Below, piece by piece: positions 8,578-16,707 of a stretch of 39,719 bases of DNA. The translations under genes were made by a program, and so were the position numbers. The DNA is from Oscillospiraceae bacterium. GTDB lineage: Bacteria > Bacillota > Clostridia > Oscillospirales > Ruminococcaceae. Each line of letters opens with the position of its first letter. Position 1 is the stretch's first letter. Location: the NCBI GenBank assembly GCA_020024185.1, contig JAHHUD010000005.1, positions 1 through 39,719 of the forward strand, read 5' to 3'. The notes beneath the pieces were generated by a model. That model made no database searches, was not told the DNA's origin, and was given only the letters and a program-made list of their open reading frames with translations.

Positions 8578-8742
8578 ATAAATTTTTATGCTTATATATA
8601 TTTAACCAATCATTGAAATTAGTATTCATATGCTTTTACCTTTTTATTTATAAGTTTATTTTAGTTAATTATATATCTTTTTAAAATTCAAGTAAATAAC
8701 AATTATAAATTTCACAATGTAGTAAAAATATAAATAAAAATT

Positions 8743-9357
8743 TTATTTTGTCAGTTTACGATTCATATACTTAGGATTTATTTTTAATAAATATACAATA
8801 CAAACTGTAATTAATAGTATCGTACCTAAAAAGTATAAATGGGTATAATATGCTAATGAAGCGACAATTAATTGAACAATACAATATACCAACTCTATTT
8901 TTGTGTTTTTTGCTCTCTGTTTTAAATCTGTTTCATATCTATGATTACATGCCATCCATATTGAAGTGGCTGTTAATAAAACAAGTTCAACTATTCTAAA
9001 CCATACAACAATATTCTGCGGCATATCTTCTGAAATTGGTTGTATAACAATATTTAATATAGAAGCTTGTGATATAATTGCAATTTTAATCAAGTTTGCT
9101 CTTAGAATGTAATTTATTTTTTTAGTTTCTGCAACAACTGGGATATCGTTATCGCTTTGATATTCATCATTAAGCAAATAATCTGATGTTACCCCAAATA
9201 ATTTACTAAGTTCAACAATATTAGTAGCCATGGGCTGTGCTGATCCGTTTTCCCATCTTGAAAGTGCTTGTCTTGAAATATTTAATTTCTCAGCAACTTC
9301 CTCTTGAGACATACCCGATTGTTTTCTCAATCGAAAAATTTTTTCGTGAAGTTTCAT
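8743..9357 (-). CDS. XRE-family regulator with C-terminal membrane segments
   Basis: This is a 204-residue protein. Residues 1-65 are a clear XRE (Cro/CI) helix-turn-helix: KIFRLRKQSGMSQEEVAEKL, NISRQALSRWENGSAQP, LSKLFGVTSDYLL. After a short linker, residues about 85-195 contain about four hydrophobic segments (IKIAIISQASILNIVIQPI, VELVLLTATSIWMAC, IVQLIVASLAYYTHL, FLGTILLITVCIVYLL), so the DNA-binding domain is tethered to the membrane. This architecture is common in Firmicutes and may sense membrane or envelope state; the regulon is unknown. AAGGA lies 9 nt before the ATG. It is monocistronic, with no neighbouring gene close on its strand. Confidence 0.88.
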   Translation of the reverse strand: MKLHEKIFRLRKQSGMSQEEVAEKLNISRQALSRWENGSAQPMATNIVELSKLFGVTSDYLLNDEYQSDNDIPVVAETKKINYILRANLIKIAIISQASILNIVIQPISEDMPQNIVVWFRIVELVLLTATSIWMACNHRYETDLKQRAKNTKIELVYCIVQLIVASLAYYTHLYFLGTILLITVCIVYLLKINPKYMNRKLTK

Positions 9358-9613
9358 GTGATATTTTCCTTTCTTTTCCTTATTCTCATTATATCAATCA
9401 CTATCTAAAATGCAATAAAGTGAACTTTACAATAACGCAACAAAAATTTACATCTTAAATCTACATAAAAAACTTGGTATACAAACATGCCAAAATTTAA
9501 AATTCAATAATCAAAATTATATGCGAAATTTTTCAGTGTTTCTTAATTTTACCAACTAATAATTTTTCTTTTACTTCAAGTATGTTAAATCCTCAATTTA
9601 TCACCTAAAAATA

Positions 9614-9649
9614 AAACAGGAAGTCTACATTGAAATAGATTTCCTGTTT
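9614..9649 (-). terminator. Intrinsic terminator next to the XRE remnant
   Basis: AAACAGGAAGTCTA pairs with TAGATTTCCTGTTT (14 bp, one G-T pair) around an 8-nt loop, and on the minus strand it runs into TTTTATTTTT. It sits 15 bp past the stop codon of the decayed reading frame at 9665-9754. It looks like the surviving terminator of that lost gene. Confidence 0.65.
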
Positions 9650-9664
9650 GTATTACACTATCGC

Positions 9665-9754
9665 TTATTCACTTTTGAAAATTTCATCAATTGGTTTTTC
9701 AATTCTTTTGCTAATTTTAAAACTAATGACAATGTCAACAGTTTTTAAATTTAT
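9665..9754 (-). pseudogene. Remnant of a small XRE (YozG-like) regulator
   Basis: An in-frame stretch with no usable start ends VISFKISKRIEKPIDEIFKSE-stop. This is very like the usual C-terminus of the roughly 70-residue XRE regulators ('FKIAKxLxxPIDEIFxxE'). An AAAGGTGATTATT sequence just upstream resembles a ribosome binding site leading to ATA instead of ATG. The helix-turn-helix itself is missing, consistent with an internal deletion plus start loss. A further short run upstream (GEVYTYL preceded by EVEAST) might be the tail of another lost gene but is too short to claim. The rest of the gap 9358-9952 shows nothing recognisable. Confidence 0.5.
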
Positions 9755-9952
9755 AATAATCACCTTTTTCTCACACTCATTTTCTTAAGTATATTTATAA
9801 ATACAAATAAGTGTAAACTTCTCCAGTCGATGCTTCAACTTCAGTATAACAAAAAGTTCTTTACAATAGTAATAAATATTTTCTTATTTATTTTCAAAAA
9901 AAGCAATACAAATTTTCATTAGTTTGATATCCTATAATTTATTATTTTTTGT

Positions 9953-10351
9953 CTAATTCTTTGTTTTTATTTCATCTTTTAATTTTAGAATATACGTTTC
10001 TATTGTTTTAATAACTTTTTTAAATTCATCATCACTTTTTCCAGTTGGGTCATCTAATCCCCAGTTATCATCAAATTTTCTATTGATAAATGGACATCCA
10101 ACATTACACCCCATAGAAATTGCGATATCTGGTGTAGGAATATCTGAAAGCAATTTAGAAAATTGAGTTTTTTCCATATCTATTTCGTAAATTTCTTTCA
10201 TCAATCTCACAGCATCTTGATTGATTCTAGGTTTTGTTTCAGTACCTGCAGAATAGCTTTCAAAAACATCGCCTGCTAAATGTTTTCCTAAAGCCTCAGC
10301 AATCTGGCTTCTACAAGAATTATGAACACATATAAACGCTACTTTTTTCAT
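9953..10351 (-). CDS. arsC: Arsenate reductase (thioredoxin-type, LMW-phosphatase fold)
   Basis: The 132-residue protein reduces arsenate to arsenite in the cytoplasm. It shows the P-loop of the low-molecular-weight phosphatase fold, C8-VHNSC-R14-S (CX5R), the second redox cysteine pair in MGCNVGCP (Cys82, Cys86), and the WGLDDPTGK block with the Asp of the fold. This corresponds to the Cys10/Cys82/Cys89 relay of staphylococcal-type ArsC. The open frame extends to an ATG at 10429, but GGAGAAGCAAAA directly precedes the ATG at 10351 and family members start at MKKVAFICV, so the shorter start is chosen. No arsR, arsB or acr3 lies beside it in the window. Confidence 0.88.
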   Translation of the reverse strand: MKKVAFICVHNSCRSQIAEALGKHLAGDVFESYSAGTETKPRINQDAVRLMKEIYEIDMEKTQFSKLLSDIPTPDIAISMGCNVGCPFINRKFDDNWGLDDPTGKSDDEFKKVIKTIETYILKLKDEIKTKN

Positions 10352-10642
10352 TTTTGCTTCTCCTTTTTTAATCAATTCAACATCTCTATCTTTTGATAAA
10401 CTCTGCAATAATAAGCTACTTTTTATCAATTGCTAATATTGGTGTACTTAAATATATAAATATACATTTCAGCAAAATCAGCAATATGGTGAATTTTATG
10501 TTTCATGAAATATTATAAACTCCAATAAATACACCCTGAGAATGTACCCACAATTATACTTAAATGAAATTATTTATACAAAATATCTATTTAAAATTAT
10601 ATTTTTAAATAAAAATCATGTTTCCTTCGTGTACAGAAAAGA

Positions 10643-10671
10643 AAAAAAGCCTTTAAAATAAAGGCTTTTTT
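10643..10671 (-). terminator. Intrinsic terminator of the tRNA-Ala gene
   Basis: AAAAAAGCCTTT pairs with AAAGGCTTTTTT across a 5-nt loop, 7 nt beyond the CCA end of the tRNA on the minus strand. The interval from arsC to this hairpin (10352-10642) contains no recognisable gene. Confidence 0.85.
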
Positions 10672-10677
10672 GTGTTT

Positions 10678-10753
10678 TGGTGGAGCATAGGGGATTCGAA
10701 CCCCTGACCCCCACACTGCCAGTGTGATGCGCTCCCAACTGCGCTAATGCCCC
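10678..10753 (-). tRNA. tRNA-Ala (anticodon GGC)
   Basis: A full cloverleaf is readable on the minus strand. The acceptor GGGGCAT pairs with ATGCTCC and contains the alanine identity pair G3-U70. The D-arm is GCGC...GCGC, the anticodon loop CTGGCAG gives GGC, and the T-arm contains GGTTCGAATCC. CCA is encoded. It has its own consensus-like promoter and terminator, so it is a single-gene unit. Confidence 0.96.
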
Positions 10754-10780
10754 ATAACATATTATTGTAATGTGTTTCTT

Positions 10781-10809
10781 ATAATATCAAAATATGTTAA
10801 TTTTGTCAA
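10781..10809 (-). promoter_or_regulatory. Promoter of tRNA-Ala
   Basis: TTGACA (10809-10804), a 17-nt spacer and TATTAT (10786-10781) on the minus strand, about 27 bp before the mature 5' end. Confidence 0.75.
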
Positions 10810-10856
10810 TTAATATTACTTAAAATAATTTAGTGTATTATCTATTATGTATAAAT

Positions 10857-10888
10857 AAAAGGTTGGTTTTTATCAAACCAACCTTTTT
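10857..10888 (-). terminator. Intrinsic terminator of hppA
   Basis: AAAAGGTTGGTTT pairs with AAACCAACCTTTT (13 bp) around a 5-nt loop, a few bases past the hppA stop. T run on the minus strand. Confidence 0.9.
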
Positions 10889-10894
10889 ATTCAA

Positions 10895-12886
10895 TTAGAG
10901 CATAATGCCCATAAATACGCCATAGAAAACCAATGCAACAATTGTCATCAACTTGATTAGAATGTTAATAGATGGACCAGAAGTATCTTTGAATGGGTCA
11001 CCTACTGTATCGCCAATAACTGCTGCTGCATGAGCATCGCTACCTTTGCCACCATGTGTACCATTTTCAATATATTTTTTTGCATTATCCCATGCACCAC
11101 CTGCATTTGACATGAAAATAGCCATGAGAACACCTGTTACCAAAGAGCCAGCAAGCATACCACCAACTGCTTCTGTACCAAACAAGAAGCCAACAATAAT
11201 TGGTGCTACAACTGCCATAATGCCAGGTACAAGCATTTCTTTAAGAGCAGCTGTTGTTGAAATAGCTACGCAAGATTTGTAATCTGGCTTACCTGTACCT
11301 TCAAGAATACCAGGAATTGTACGGAACTGACGACGAACTTCTTCAATCATGCTATAAGCTGCTTTTGAAACAGATTCCATTGTGAATGCAGAGAAAAGGA
11401 ATGGCAACATACCACCAATAAGCAAACCTATAATTGTTGTTGGTGAAAGAAGGTCGATTGATTTAAGCTGAACTGCTTCTGCATAAGAAACAAATAAAGC
11501 CAAAGCTGTCAAAGCAGCAGAACCAATTGCAAATCCTTTACCCATAGCAGCTGTTGTATTACCAACTGCATCAAGGCTGTCTGTTATTTCACGCACAGAT
11601 TCATCAAGTCCAGACATTTCTGCGATACCACCAGCATTATCTGCAATTGGACCATATGCGTCAACTGCAACTGTGATACCTGTTGTAGAAAGCATACCTA
11701 CTGCAGCTAATGCTATACCGTAAAGTCCACAACATTGGAATGCTACAAAAATGCCAATACAAATAAGAATAATTGGGATAGCTGTAGATTGCATACCTAC
11801 TGCTAAACCAGAAATAATTGTTGTTGCAGGACCAGTTTCTGACTGTGCTGCAATTTTTTTAACTGATTTATAGTCACCAGATGTGTAAATTTCTGTAACA
11901 ATACCAATTATAAGTCCAACAACAAGACCTGCAATAATTGCAAATGCTGGATTATAACTATTAAAGAAATATTTACTCAACAAAACACTGCCAACTATTA
12001 CAAGAACAGCAGATGTATATGAACCCATGTTAAGAGCTTTTTGTGGATTTCCACCTTCTTTTCCTTTAACAAAGAAAGTACCGATAATAGAAGCAACTAT
12101 ACCTAAAGCTGAAAGTATTGTTGGGAATATAACTGCACCATTTTCGATAACAACTGTGTTATTGCTTGCATAAACGATACCAAGTGTCATAGCAGAAATC
12201 AAAGAACCTGCATAAGATTCAAATAAGTCAGCACCCATACCTGCAACGTCACCAACATTATCACCAACATTATCTGCAATAACAGCTGGGTTACGTGGGT
12301 CATCTTCTGGGATACCAGCTTCAACTTTACCAACAAGGTCAGCACCAACGTCAGCAGCTTTTGTGTAGATACCACCGCCAACACGTGCAAACAACGCAAT
12401 TGATGATGCACCCAAACTAAAACCAAATAAAATATCAGCATTTCCTGTTACTGCGTAAACTGCACTTACACCAAGCAAGCCTAAACCAGCAACACACATA
12501 CCCATAACTGCACCACCTGAGAATGCAATTGAAAGAGCACTTGCCATACCTTCATTTTTAGCAGCACTAGCTGTTCTAACATTTGCCTTTGTTGCAACTG
12601 TCATACCACAGTAACCTGCTATTGTAGAAAGAAGTGCACCTAAAATAAAACAAATTGCAGTTGGTAAATTTCTAAGCCACAAGATTACTACAAAAAGTAC
12701 TACTGAAAAGATAACAAGGATTTTGTATTCTGCGAATAAGAAAGCTTTTGCACCTTCTGCTATAGAGCCAGCTATTTCTTTCATTCTTTCTGTGCCTTCA
12801 CTTATTTTATTAACTTTGCCTGTTAACAAAATAGCATAGATAAGAGCTAAGATGCCAGCTGCAATTGCTATAAACATCAAATTCAA
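10895..12886 (-). CDS. hppA: Membrane-bound, ion-pumping pyrophosphatase (K+-dependent type)
   Basis: The 663-residue integral membrane enzyme hydrolyses pyrophosphate and pumps H+ or Na+ across the cytoplasmic membrane. It is full length for the family. The substrate-binding motifs are visible: GGGIYTKAADVGADLVGKVEAG, then DDPRNPAVIADNVGDNVGDVAGMGADLFES, and the late DNAKKYIENG and GDTVGDPFKDTSGPSIN. The loop reads GNTTAA with Ala where K+-independent enzymes have Lys, which assigns it to the K+-dependent group. Many enzymes of that group pump Na+, but the ion cannot be fixed by eye. The frame starts TTG-AAT-TTG-ATG. AGGAGG lies 8 nt before the TTG but 17 nt before the ATG, so the TTG at 12886 is preferred. 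Monocistronic. Confidence 0.96.
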   Translation of the reverse strand: MNLMFIAIAAGILALIYAILLTGKVNKISEGTERMKEIAGSIAEGAKAFLFAEYKILVIFSVVLFVVILWLRNLPTAICFILGALLSTIAGYCGMTVATKANVRTASAAKNEGMASALSIAFSGGAVMGMCVAGLGLLGVSAVYAVTGNADILFGFSLGASSIALFARVGGGIYTKAADVGADLVGKVEAGIPEDDPRNPAVIADNVGDNVGDVAGMGADLFESYAGSLISAMTLGIVYASNNTVVIENGAVIFPTILSALGIVASIIGTFFVKGKEGGNPQKALNMGSYTSAVLVIVGSVLLSKYFFNSYNPAFAIIAGLVVGLIIGIVTEIYTSGDYKSVKKIAAQSETGPATTIISGLAVGMQSTAIPIILICIGIFVAFQCCGLYGIALAAVGMLSTTGITVAVDAYGPIADNAGGIAEMSGLDESVREITDSLDAVGNTTAAMGKGFAIGSAALTALALFVSYAEAVQLKSIDLLSPTTIIGLLIGGMLPFLFSAFTMESVSKAAYSMIEEVRRQFRTIPGILEGTGKPDYKSCVAISTTAALKEMLVPGIMAVVAPIIVGFLFGTEAVGGMLAGSLVTGVLMAIFMSNAGGAWDNAKKYIENGTHGGKGSDAHAAAVIGDTVGDPFKDTSGPSINILIKLMTIVALVFYGVFMGIML

Positions 12887-12939
12887 AACTATTCCCTCCT
12901 GTATATTTTTATTTTGATATAAAATTTAATGCTTAATAA

Positions 12940-12968
12940 ATTATATACAAAATTTACACATTTTACAA
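12940..12968 (-). promoter_or_regulatory. Candidate promoter of hppA
   Basis: On the minus strand: TTGTAA (12968-12963), 17-nt spacer, perfect TATAAT (12945-12940). It leaves a leader of roughly 45 nt before the TTG start. Confidence 0.6.
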
Positions 12969-13060
12969 GCCTTTTTGAACAAAAAAATATTAAATCGTGC
13001 AAAATACGTAGTAAATCTTATATAATTTACATAAAAAACAGCTTTAGAATTTTATATAAA

Positions 13061-13095
13061 AATACCATTTTCTCATAAAATAAGAAAATGGTATT
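13061..13095 (-). terminator. Intrinsic terminator of the prfA-M18 operon
   Basis: AATACCATTTTCT pairs with AGAAAATGGTATT (13 bp) around a 9-nt loop, starting 9 bp past the aminopeptidase stop codon. Confidence 0.8.
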
Positions 13096-13104
13096 AAAAA
13101 AGAA

Positions 13105-14493
13105 TTATCTATTAAGAAATGCTGAGAATGCTTCATAAGTAGCATATATGTCTAATTTAGAAGCAAGTTCAAATGGTGAGTGCATTGAAACAATTGGCAC
13201 ACCCAAGTCCACTGTTGTAACGTCACATTCAGCAATAAATCTAGCAACTGTACCGCCACCGCCTTGGTCTACTTTACCGAGTTCGCCTGTCTGCCAGCAA
13301 ACACCTTTAGAATCTAACAAAGCAATAACTTCTGCCATAAATTCTGCACCACAGTCATTTGTGCCGCCTTTTCCGCCGGAACCTGTGTATTTTGTAAGTA
13401 TTGGACCTTTGTTTACATAGCAGGAGTTATTTGCTTCATAAGCATCTGCAAATGTAGGGTCATAAGCTGCACCAACATCAGCAGAAAGGCATTTAGAGTT
13501 ACTCAATGCTGTAAACATATTTACATTTTGCATATTTGCAAGATTGCAAATAAAGTTTTTCATATAATCAGCCTGCAATCCTGTTGCACCAGTTGAACCA
13601 ATTTCTTCTTTATCAGCAAAAATTGTTACTGTTGTTTTTGTTGGATTTTTTGTTTCCAATTCAGCAATAAGAGATGTGTAGGCACAAACTCTGTCATCTT
13701 GACCATAACCACCAACAAGACTTCTGTCAAAACCAACATCTTTTGCTGGTCCTGCTGGAACAACTTCAATTTCTGCACGAAGAAAATCTTTTTCTGTCAT
13801 ACCGTATTTTTCGTTCAGGTATACCAATGTTGCAAGTTTAACTGCTTCTTTGATATCTTCACCTTCATAAGGCAAAGTACCAACGATAACATTCATTTCT
13901 TCGCCTCTGAGAACATCGCCCATTTTGCGTTCTCTTTGGTCTTTTGCAAGATGAGGAAGAAGGTCTGAAATACAGAAAACTGGGTCCTTTTCATCTTCAC
14001 CAACATTAATTTCTACAAATGAGCCATCTTCTTTATAAACTATGCCGTGAAGTGCAAGTGGTGTTACACCCCATTGATATCTTTTTACGCCACCATAGTA
14101 GTGTGTTTTAAGATAGCTAATTTCATTTTTTTCATAAAGAGGATTTGGCTTAAGGTCAAGTCTTGGAGCGTCAATATGGCTTGCAGCAATGTGTGTACCA
14201 TTATCTACAGTAAGTGAGCCAATAGTTGATAAAATCAATGCGCGGTTGCGATTATTAAGATAAACTTTATCACCTGCATTGTATTTTTTTTCTGGACAAT
14301 ATTCTGTATATCCTTTTTCTTTTGCCATTTCGATTATATGTGAAACAGCTTCTCTTTCTGTTTTGCAAACTGACAAAAAGTTTTTATATGCTTCACAAAA
14401 TTCCTGGCTTTTTTCCATTATTTCAGGTTTTTTATTTGCAATATGTTCAACTTCAAATGTAAGTTCTTTTTGCAATTCTTTTGCGTCTTTCAT
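13105..14493 (-). CDS. M18-family metallo-aminopeptidase
   Basis: The 462-residue cytosolic exopeptidase belongs to the M18 (aspartyl/lysyl aminopeptidase I) family, which works as a large oligomer with two Zn ions. The metal-binding and catalytic blocks are present in order: AASHIDAPR (His ligand and Asp), GGYGQDDRVCAYT (bridging Asp), FADKEEIGSTGATG (catalytic Glu and Glu ligand), LSADVGAAYDP (Asp ligand), and IVSMHSPFE (final His). The length is normal. GGAGAATAAAAA precedes the ATG, inside the 3' end of the upstream lytic transglycosylase, whose stop is 3 bp away; the genes are probably translationally coupled. It is the last gene of the DUF951-prfA operon, before the terminator. It likely takes part in peptide turnover. 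Confidence 0.94.
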   Translation of the reverse strand: MKDAKELQKELTFEVEHIANKKPEIMEKSQEFCEAYKNFLSVCKTEREAVSHIIEMAKEKGYTEYCPEKKYNAGDKVYLNNRNRALILSTIGSLTVDNGTHIAASHIDAPRLDLKPNPLYEKNEISYLKTHYYGGVKRYQWGVTPLALHGIVYKEDGSFVEINVGEDEKDPVFCISDLLPHLAKDQRERKMGDVLRGEEMNVIVGTLPYEGEDIKEAVKLATLVYLNEKYGMTEKDFLRAEIEVVPAGPAKDVGFDRSLVGGYGQDDRVCAYTSLIAELETKNPTKTTVTIFADKEEIGSTGATGLQADYMKNFICNLANMQNVNMFTALSNSKCLSADVGAAYDPTFADAYEANNSCYVNKGPILTKYTGSGGKGGTNDCGAEFMAEVIALLDSKGVCWQTGELGKVDQGGGGTVARFIAECDVTTVDLGVPIVSMHSPFELASKLDIYATYEAFSAFLNR

Positions 14494-14496
14494 TTT

Positions 14497-15072
14497 TTAT
14501 TCTCCTTCTTCTTGATTTGTATATAACTCCTTATAGGCATTATAAGACTTATTTATTTTATAGACATAATTATTCATTTGTTTGTATGGAAATTCTTCAA
14601 GGTACATTTTTTCGCTGTCTTTCAATAGCTTATCAACTGTGCCCCATCCACTATGATATGCAGCTGCCGCCGTATCCAAATGATTATCATATCTTTCCAA
14701 GCATCTTGAAATATAATAAGCACCAAATCTTATAGATATTTCTGGATTATATAAATCTTCAAAAACAATTTCTTCATTAGGGCATAGCTTTAGTTTTATC
14801 CATTCAAATGTTTCATTTGTAATCTGTGTCAAACCAATTGCATTGGCGTTTGAAATTGCTTTTGGATTAAATCCACTCTCTGTTTTTATAAAAGCTAAGA
14901 GCAAATATTTATCCACTTCAAATTCATCTGAATACTTTTCAACTAACTCCATATACTTTAAAGGATATTTTGCATATTTAAATTCAAGTTTCTTTTGCTG
15001 AAAAAATCGATATCCTATAAAGCATAAAAAAATTATAAAAGCTATAATTAGTATTTTTTTTAATGTTTTAAT
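14497..15072 (-). CDS. Membrane-anchored lytic transglycosylase (SLT domain), non-ATG start
   Basis: The SLT-type domain cleaves peptidoglycan glycan strands. It shows AFIKTESGFNP with the catalytic Glu, ANAIGLTQIT, FGAYYISRCLERYDN and AAAAYHSGWGTVDK. The first ATG in frame (14952) would begin at MELVEKYSDEF and lose an obvious upstream segment: a lysine-rich start, a hydrophobic anchor (ILIIAFIIFLCFIGYRFF) and YPLKY, which is the usual linker in this family. No ATG, GTG or TTG exists in frame upstream. Two ATT codons follow the AGGGTG site, and the one at 15072 has the right spacing (8 nt). I therefore infer an AUU start; a start-codon mutation or a sequence error are the alternatives. It lies 13 bp after coaE and 3 bp before the aminopeptidase gene. 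With the anchor the protein is about 191 residues, facing the wall. Confidence 0.8.
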   Translation of the reverse strand: MKTLKKILIIAFIIFLCFIGYRFFQQKKLEFKYAKYPLKYMELVEKYSDEFEVDKYLLLAFIKTESGFNPKAISNANAIGLTQITNETFEWIKLKLCPNEEIVFEDLYNPEISIRFGAYYISRCLERYDNHLDTAAAAYHSGWGTVDKLLKDSEKMYLEEFPYKQMNNYVYKINKSYNAYKELYTNQEEGE

Positions 15073-15085
15073 TTTAATATCACCC

Positions 15086-15685
15086 TTACAAATTTTCTAA
15101 CATTCGGAGAATATATTCTCCTTGATTATGCAATTCTTTTACAGTTTCATTATTATAAACAACAAAATCAGATTTAGATATAAGTGTTTCAAGATTTGTT
15201 TGTTTTAAAATTCTATTTTTAGCCTGTTCTAAAGTAATATTATCTCTCTTTATAAGCCGATTATATTGTAAATTTTTGTCACAAAGTACCAAAATAAACT
15301 TATGACAATATTCTTCAAAACTATGACCTATTATAACAGCGCCATCAACAAATACCAAATTCTCGCCATTTTCAAAACAATCATTTGCTGTTTTCAACAA
15401 TTCTTGAATAATAAACGGGTGTGTTATTTCAGTTAGTTTTTCTAAATTTTCTTTACTTGAAAAAGCCTTTTGTGCAAGAATAGGTTTATCTAAAATACCA
15501 TTTATAACTATATCTTCACCAAAATACTCACATAATTGTTTTTGACATTCTTCATTTTTATGAATATCACTTGCAACTTTATCACAGTCTATTACAGTAT
15601 ATCCTTTTTCTTTATAAAAATTACTAAGACTTGATTTTCCTGAGCCACTTTGACCTGTTATTGCAATAATCATATTTTTTTTCAT
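15086..15685 (-). CDS. coaE: Dephospho-CoA kinase
   Basis: The 199-residue cytosolic kinase catalyses the last step of coenzyme A synthesis, phosphorylating the 3'-hydroxyl of dephospho-CoA with ATP. The Walker A loop GQSGSGKSS sits at residues 11-19, followed by GYTVIDCDKVASDIH (substrate-binding DxD-like region) and HPFIIQELL; the lid region contains QYNRLIKRDN. The length is typical. AAGGTGATATTAT precedes the ATG, 11 bp after the sua5 stop. It is embedded in the prfA operon, an arrangement common in Clostridia. Confidence 0.93.
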   Translation of the reverse strand: MKKNMIIAITGQSGSGKSSLSNFYKEKGYTVIDCDKVASDIHKNEECQKQLCEYFGEDIVINGILDKPILAQKAFSSKENLEKLTEITHPFIIQELLKTANDCFENGENLVFVDGAVIIGHSFEEYCHKFILVLCDKNLQYNRLIKRDNITLEQAKNRILKQTNLETLISKSDFVVYNNETVKELHNQGEYILRMLENL

Positions 15686-15696
15686 ATAATATCACC

Positions 15697-16707
15697 TTAT
15701 AAATTAATAACTCTAAACTCAGCAGAGCGTAATAATCTGTTATAAACTGCCAAACCAATATCATCCATTGTTGGCATTATTGCATAAACTTTTTCTGCAC
15801 CAATCTCATCAAGATGTCTTAAAGCTGTAAACAGCTCTACTGCCTGACTTGCACTATCCCCTTCTTTTCCATAAGTAACACATTTACAATTAAGTTTTGG
15901 TGCATATTCCTCAAAACACATTGCAACAGCACCATCTTTTTCAACTTTATTCTTATATTTTTCAAAAGATGCGTTAATTATTGTAACTTCTGCTTTTGGT
16001 GCATAATGCTTATGTTTTAATCCCGGAGAAAGAACCTTGTCATCAGATAAAAGTTCTTCTGTTATTCCTTTGGAAAGTTCAACTTCTTTTCCTAATACAG
16101 CACTTATTTGACTTTGTGTAATATATCCAGGACGAAAAATTATTGGTTTTTCTCCAACAAGAGAAACAACTGTAGACTCCACTCCAACATCACAATTTCC
16201 ATCATCAATAATCATAGGTATCCTACTTTGTAAGTCCTCATATACATATTGTGCATTTGTAGGACTTGGTCTGCCAGAGCGATTTGCGCTTGGACCTGCC
16301 AATGGCAAACCTGTTTTTGAAATAATTTCCAATATTACAGGTGTTCTTGGCATACGAATACCAACTGTATCTAAACCAGCACTTACTTCTTGTGGAATTA
16401 AATCTGATTTTTTCAATATAATCGTCAATGGACCTGGCCAAAATTCATTTGCCAGTTTCATTGCATCTTCATTAACTTCAGCAGCAACCCTATTTAGCAT
16501 TTCATAGTCACATATATGAACAATCAAAGGATTGTCCATTGGTCTTTCTTTTGCTTTAAAAATATTTTCACAAGCGAATGAACTAGTTGCATCAGCAAAG
16601 AGGCCGTATACGGTCTCTGTAGGTAATGCAACAACTTGTTTATTTTTTATAAGCTCACATGCTTTTTCTATAATTTGCTCTGATGGTTTTGCAAGCAAGG
16701 TTTCCAT
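15697..16707 (-). CDS. ywlC: L-threonylcarbamoyladenylate synthase (Sua5/YwlC)
   Basis: The 336-residue enzyme makes threonylcarbamoyl-AMP from threonine, bicarbonate and ATP for the tRNA t6A37 modification. Residues about 10-200 are the YrdC/TsaC fold: VALPTETVYGLFADAT, KERPMDNPLIVHI, FWPGPLTIILKK, VGIRMPRTP, GPSANRSGRPSPT. The extra C-terminal Sua5 domain (about 215-336, starting after SPGLKHKHYAPKAEV) makes it the long Sua5 form rather than short TsaC. The ATG overlaps the prfA stop by one base (TAATG), so translation is coupled. Confidence 0.94.
   Translation of the reverse strand: METLLAKPSEQIIEKACELIKNKQVVALPTETVYGLFADATSSFACENIFKAKERPMDNPLIVHICDYEMLNRVAAEVNEDAMKLANEFWPGPLTIILKKSDLIPQEVSAGLDTVGIRMPRTPVILEIISKTGLPLAGPSANRSGRPSPTNAQYVYEDLQSRIPMIIDDGNCDVGVESTVVSLVGEKPIIFRPGYITQSQISAVLGKEVELSKGITEELLSDDKVLSPGLKHKHYAPKAEVTIINASFEKYKNKVEKDGAVAMCFEEYAPKLNCKCVTYGKEGDSASQAVELFTALRHLDEIGAEKVYAIMPTMDDIGLAVYNRLLRSAEFRVINL

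Noticed and set aside
10352..10429. N-terminal extension of ArsC to 10429
   Set aside because: The 26 extra residues are unlike ArsC and include the ribosome binding site of the conserved start. They could be a leftover of an upstream gene, but I cannot support that.
13148..13968. Plus-strand frames opposite the M18 aminopeptidase
   Set aside because: Shadow frames of a gene with intact catalytic motifs; no ribosome binding sites or recognisable products.
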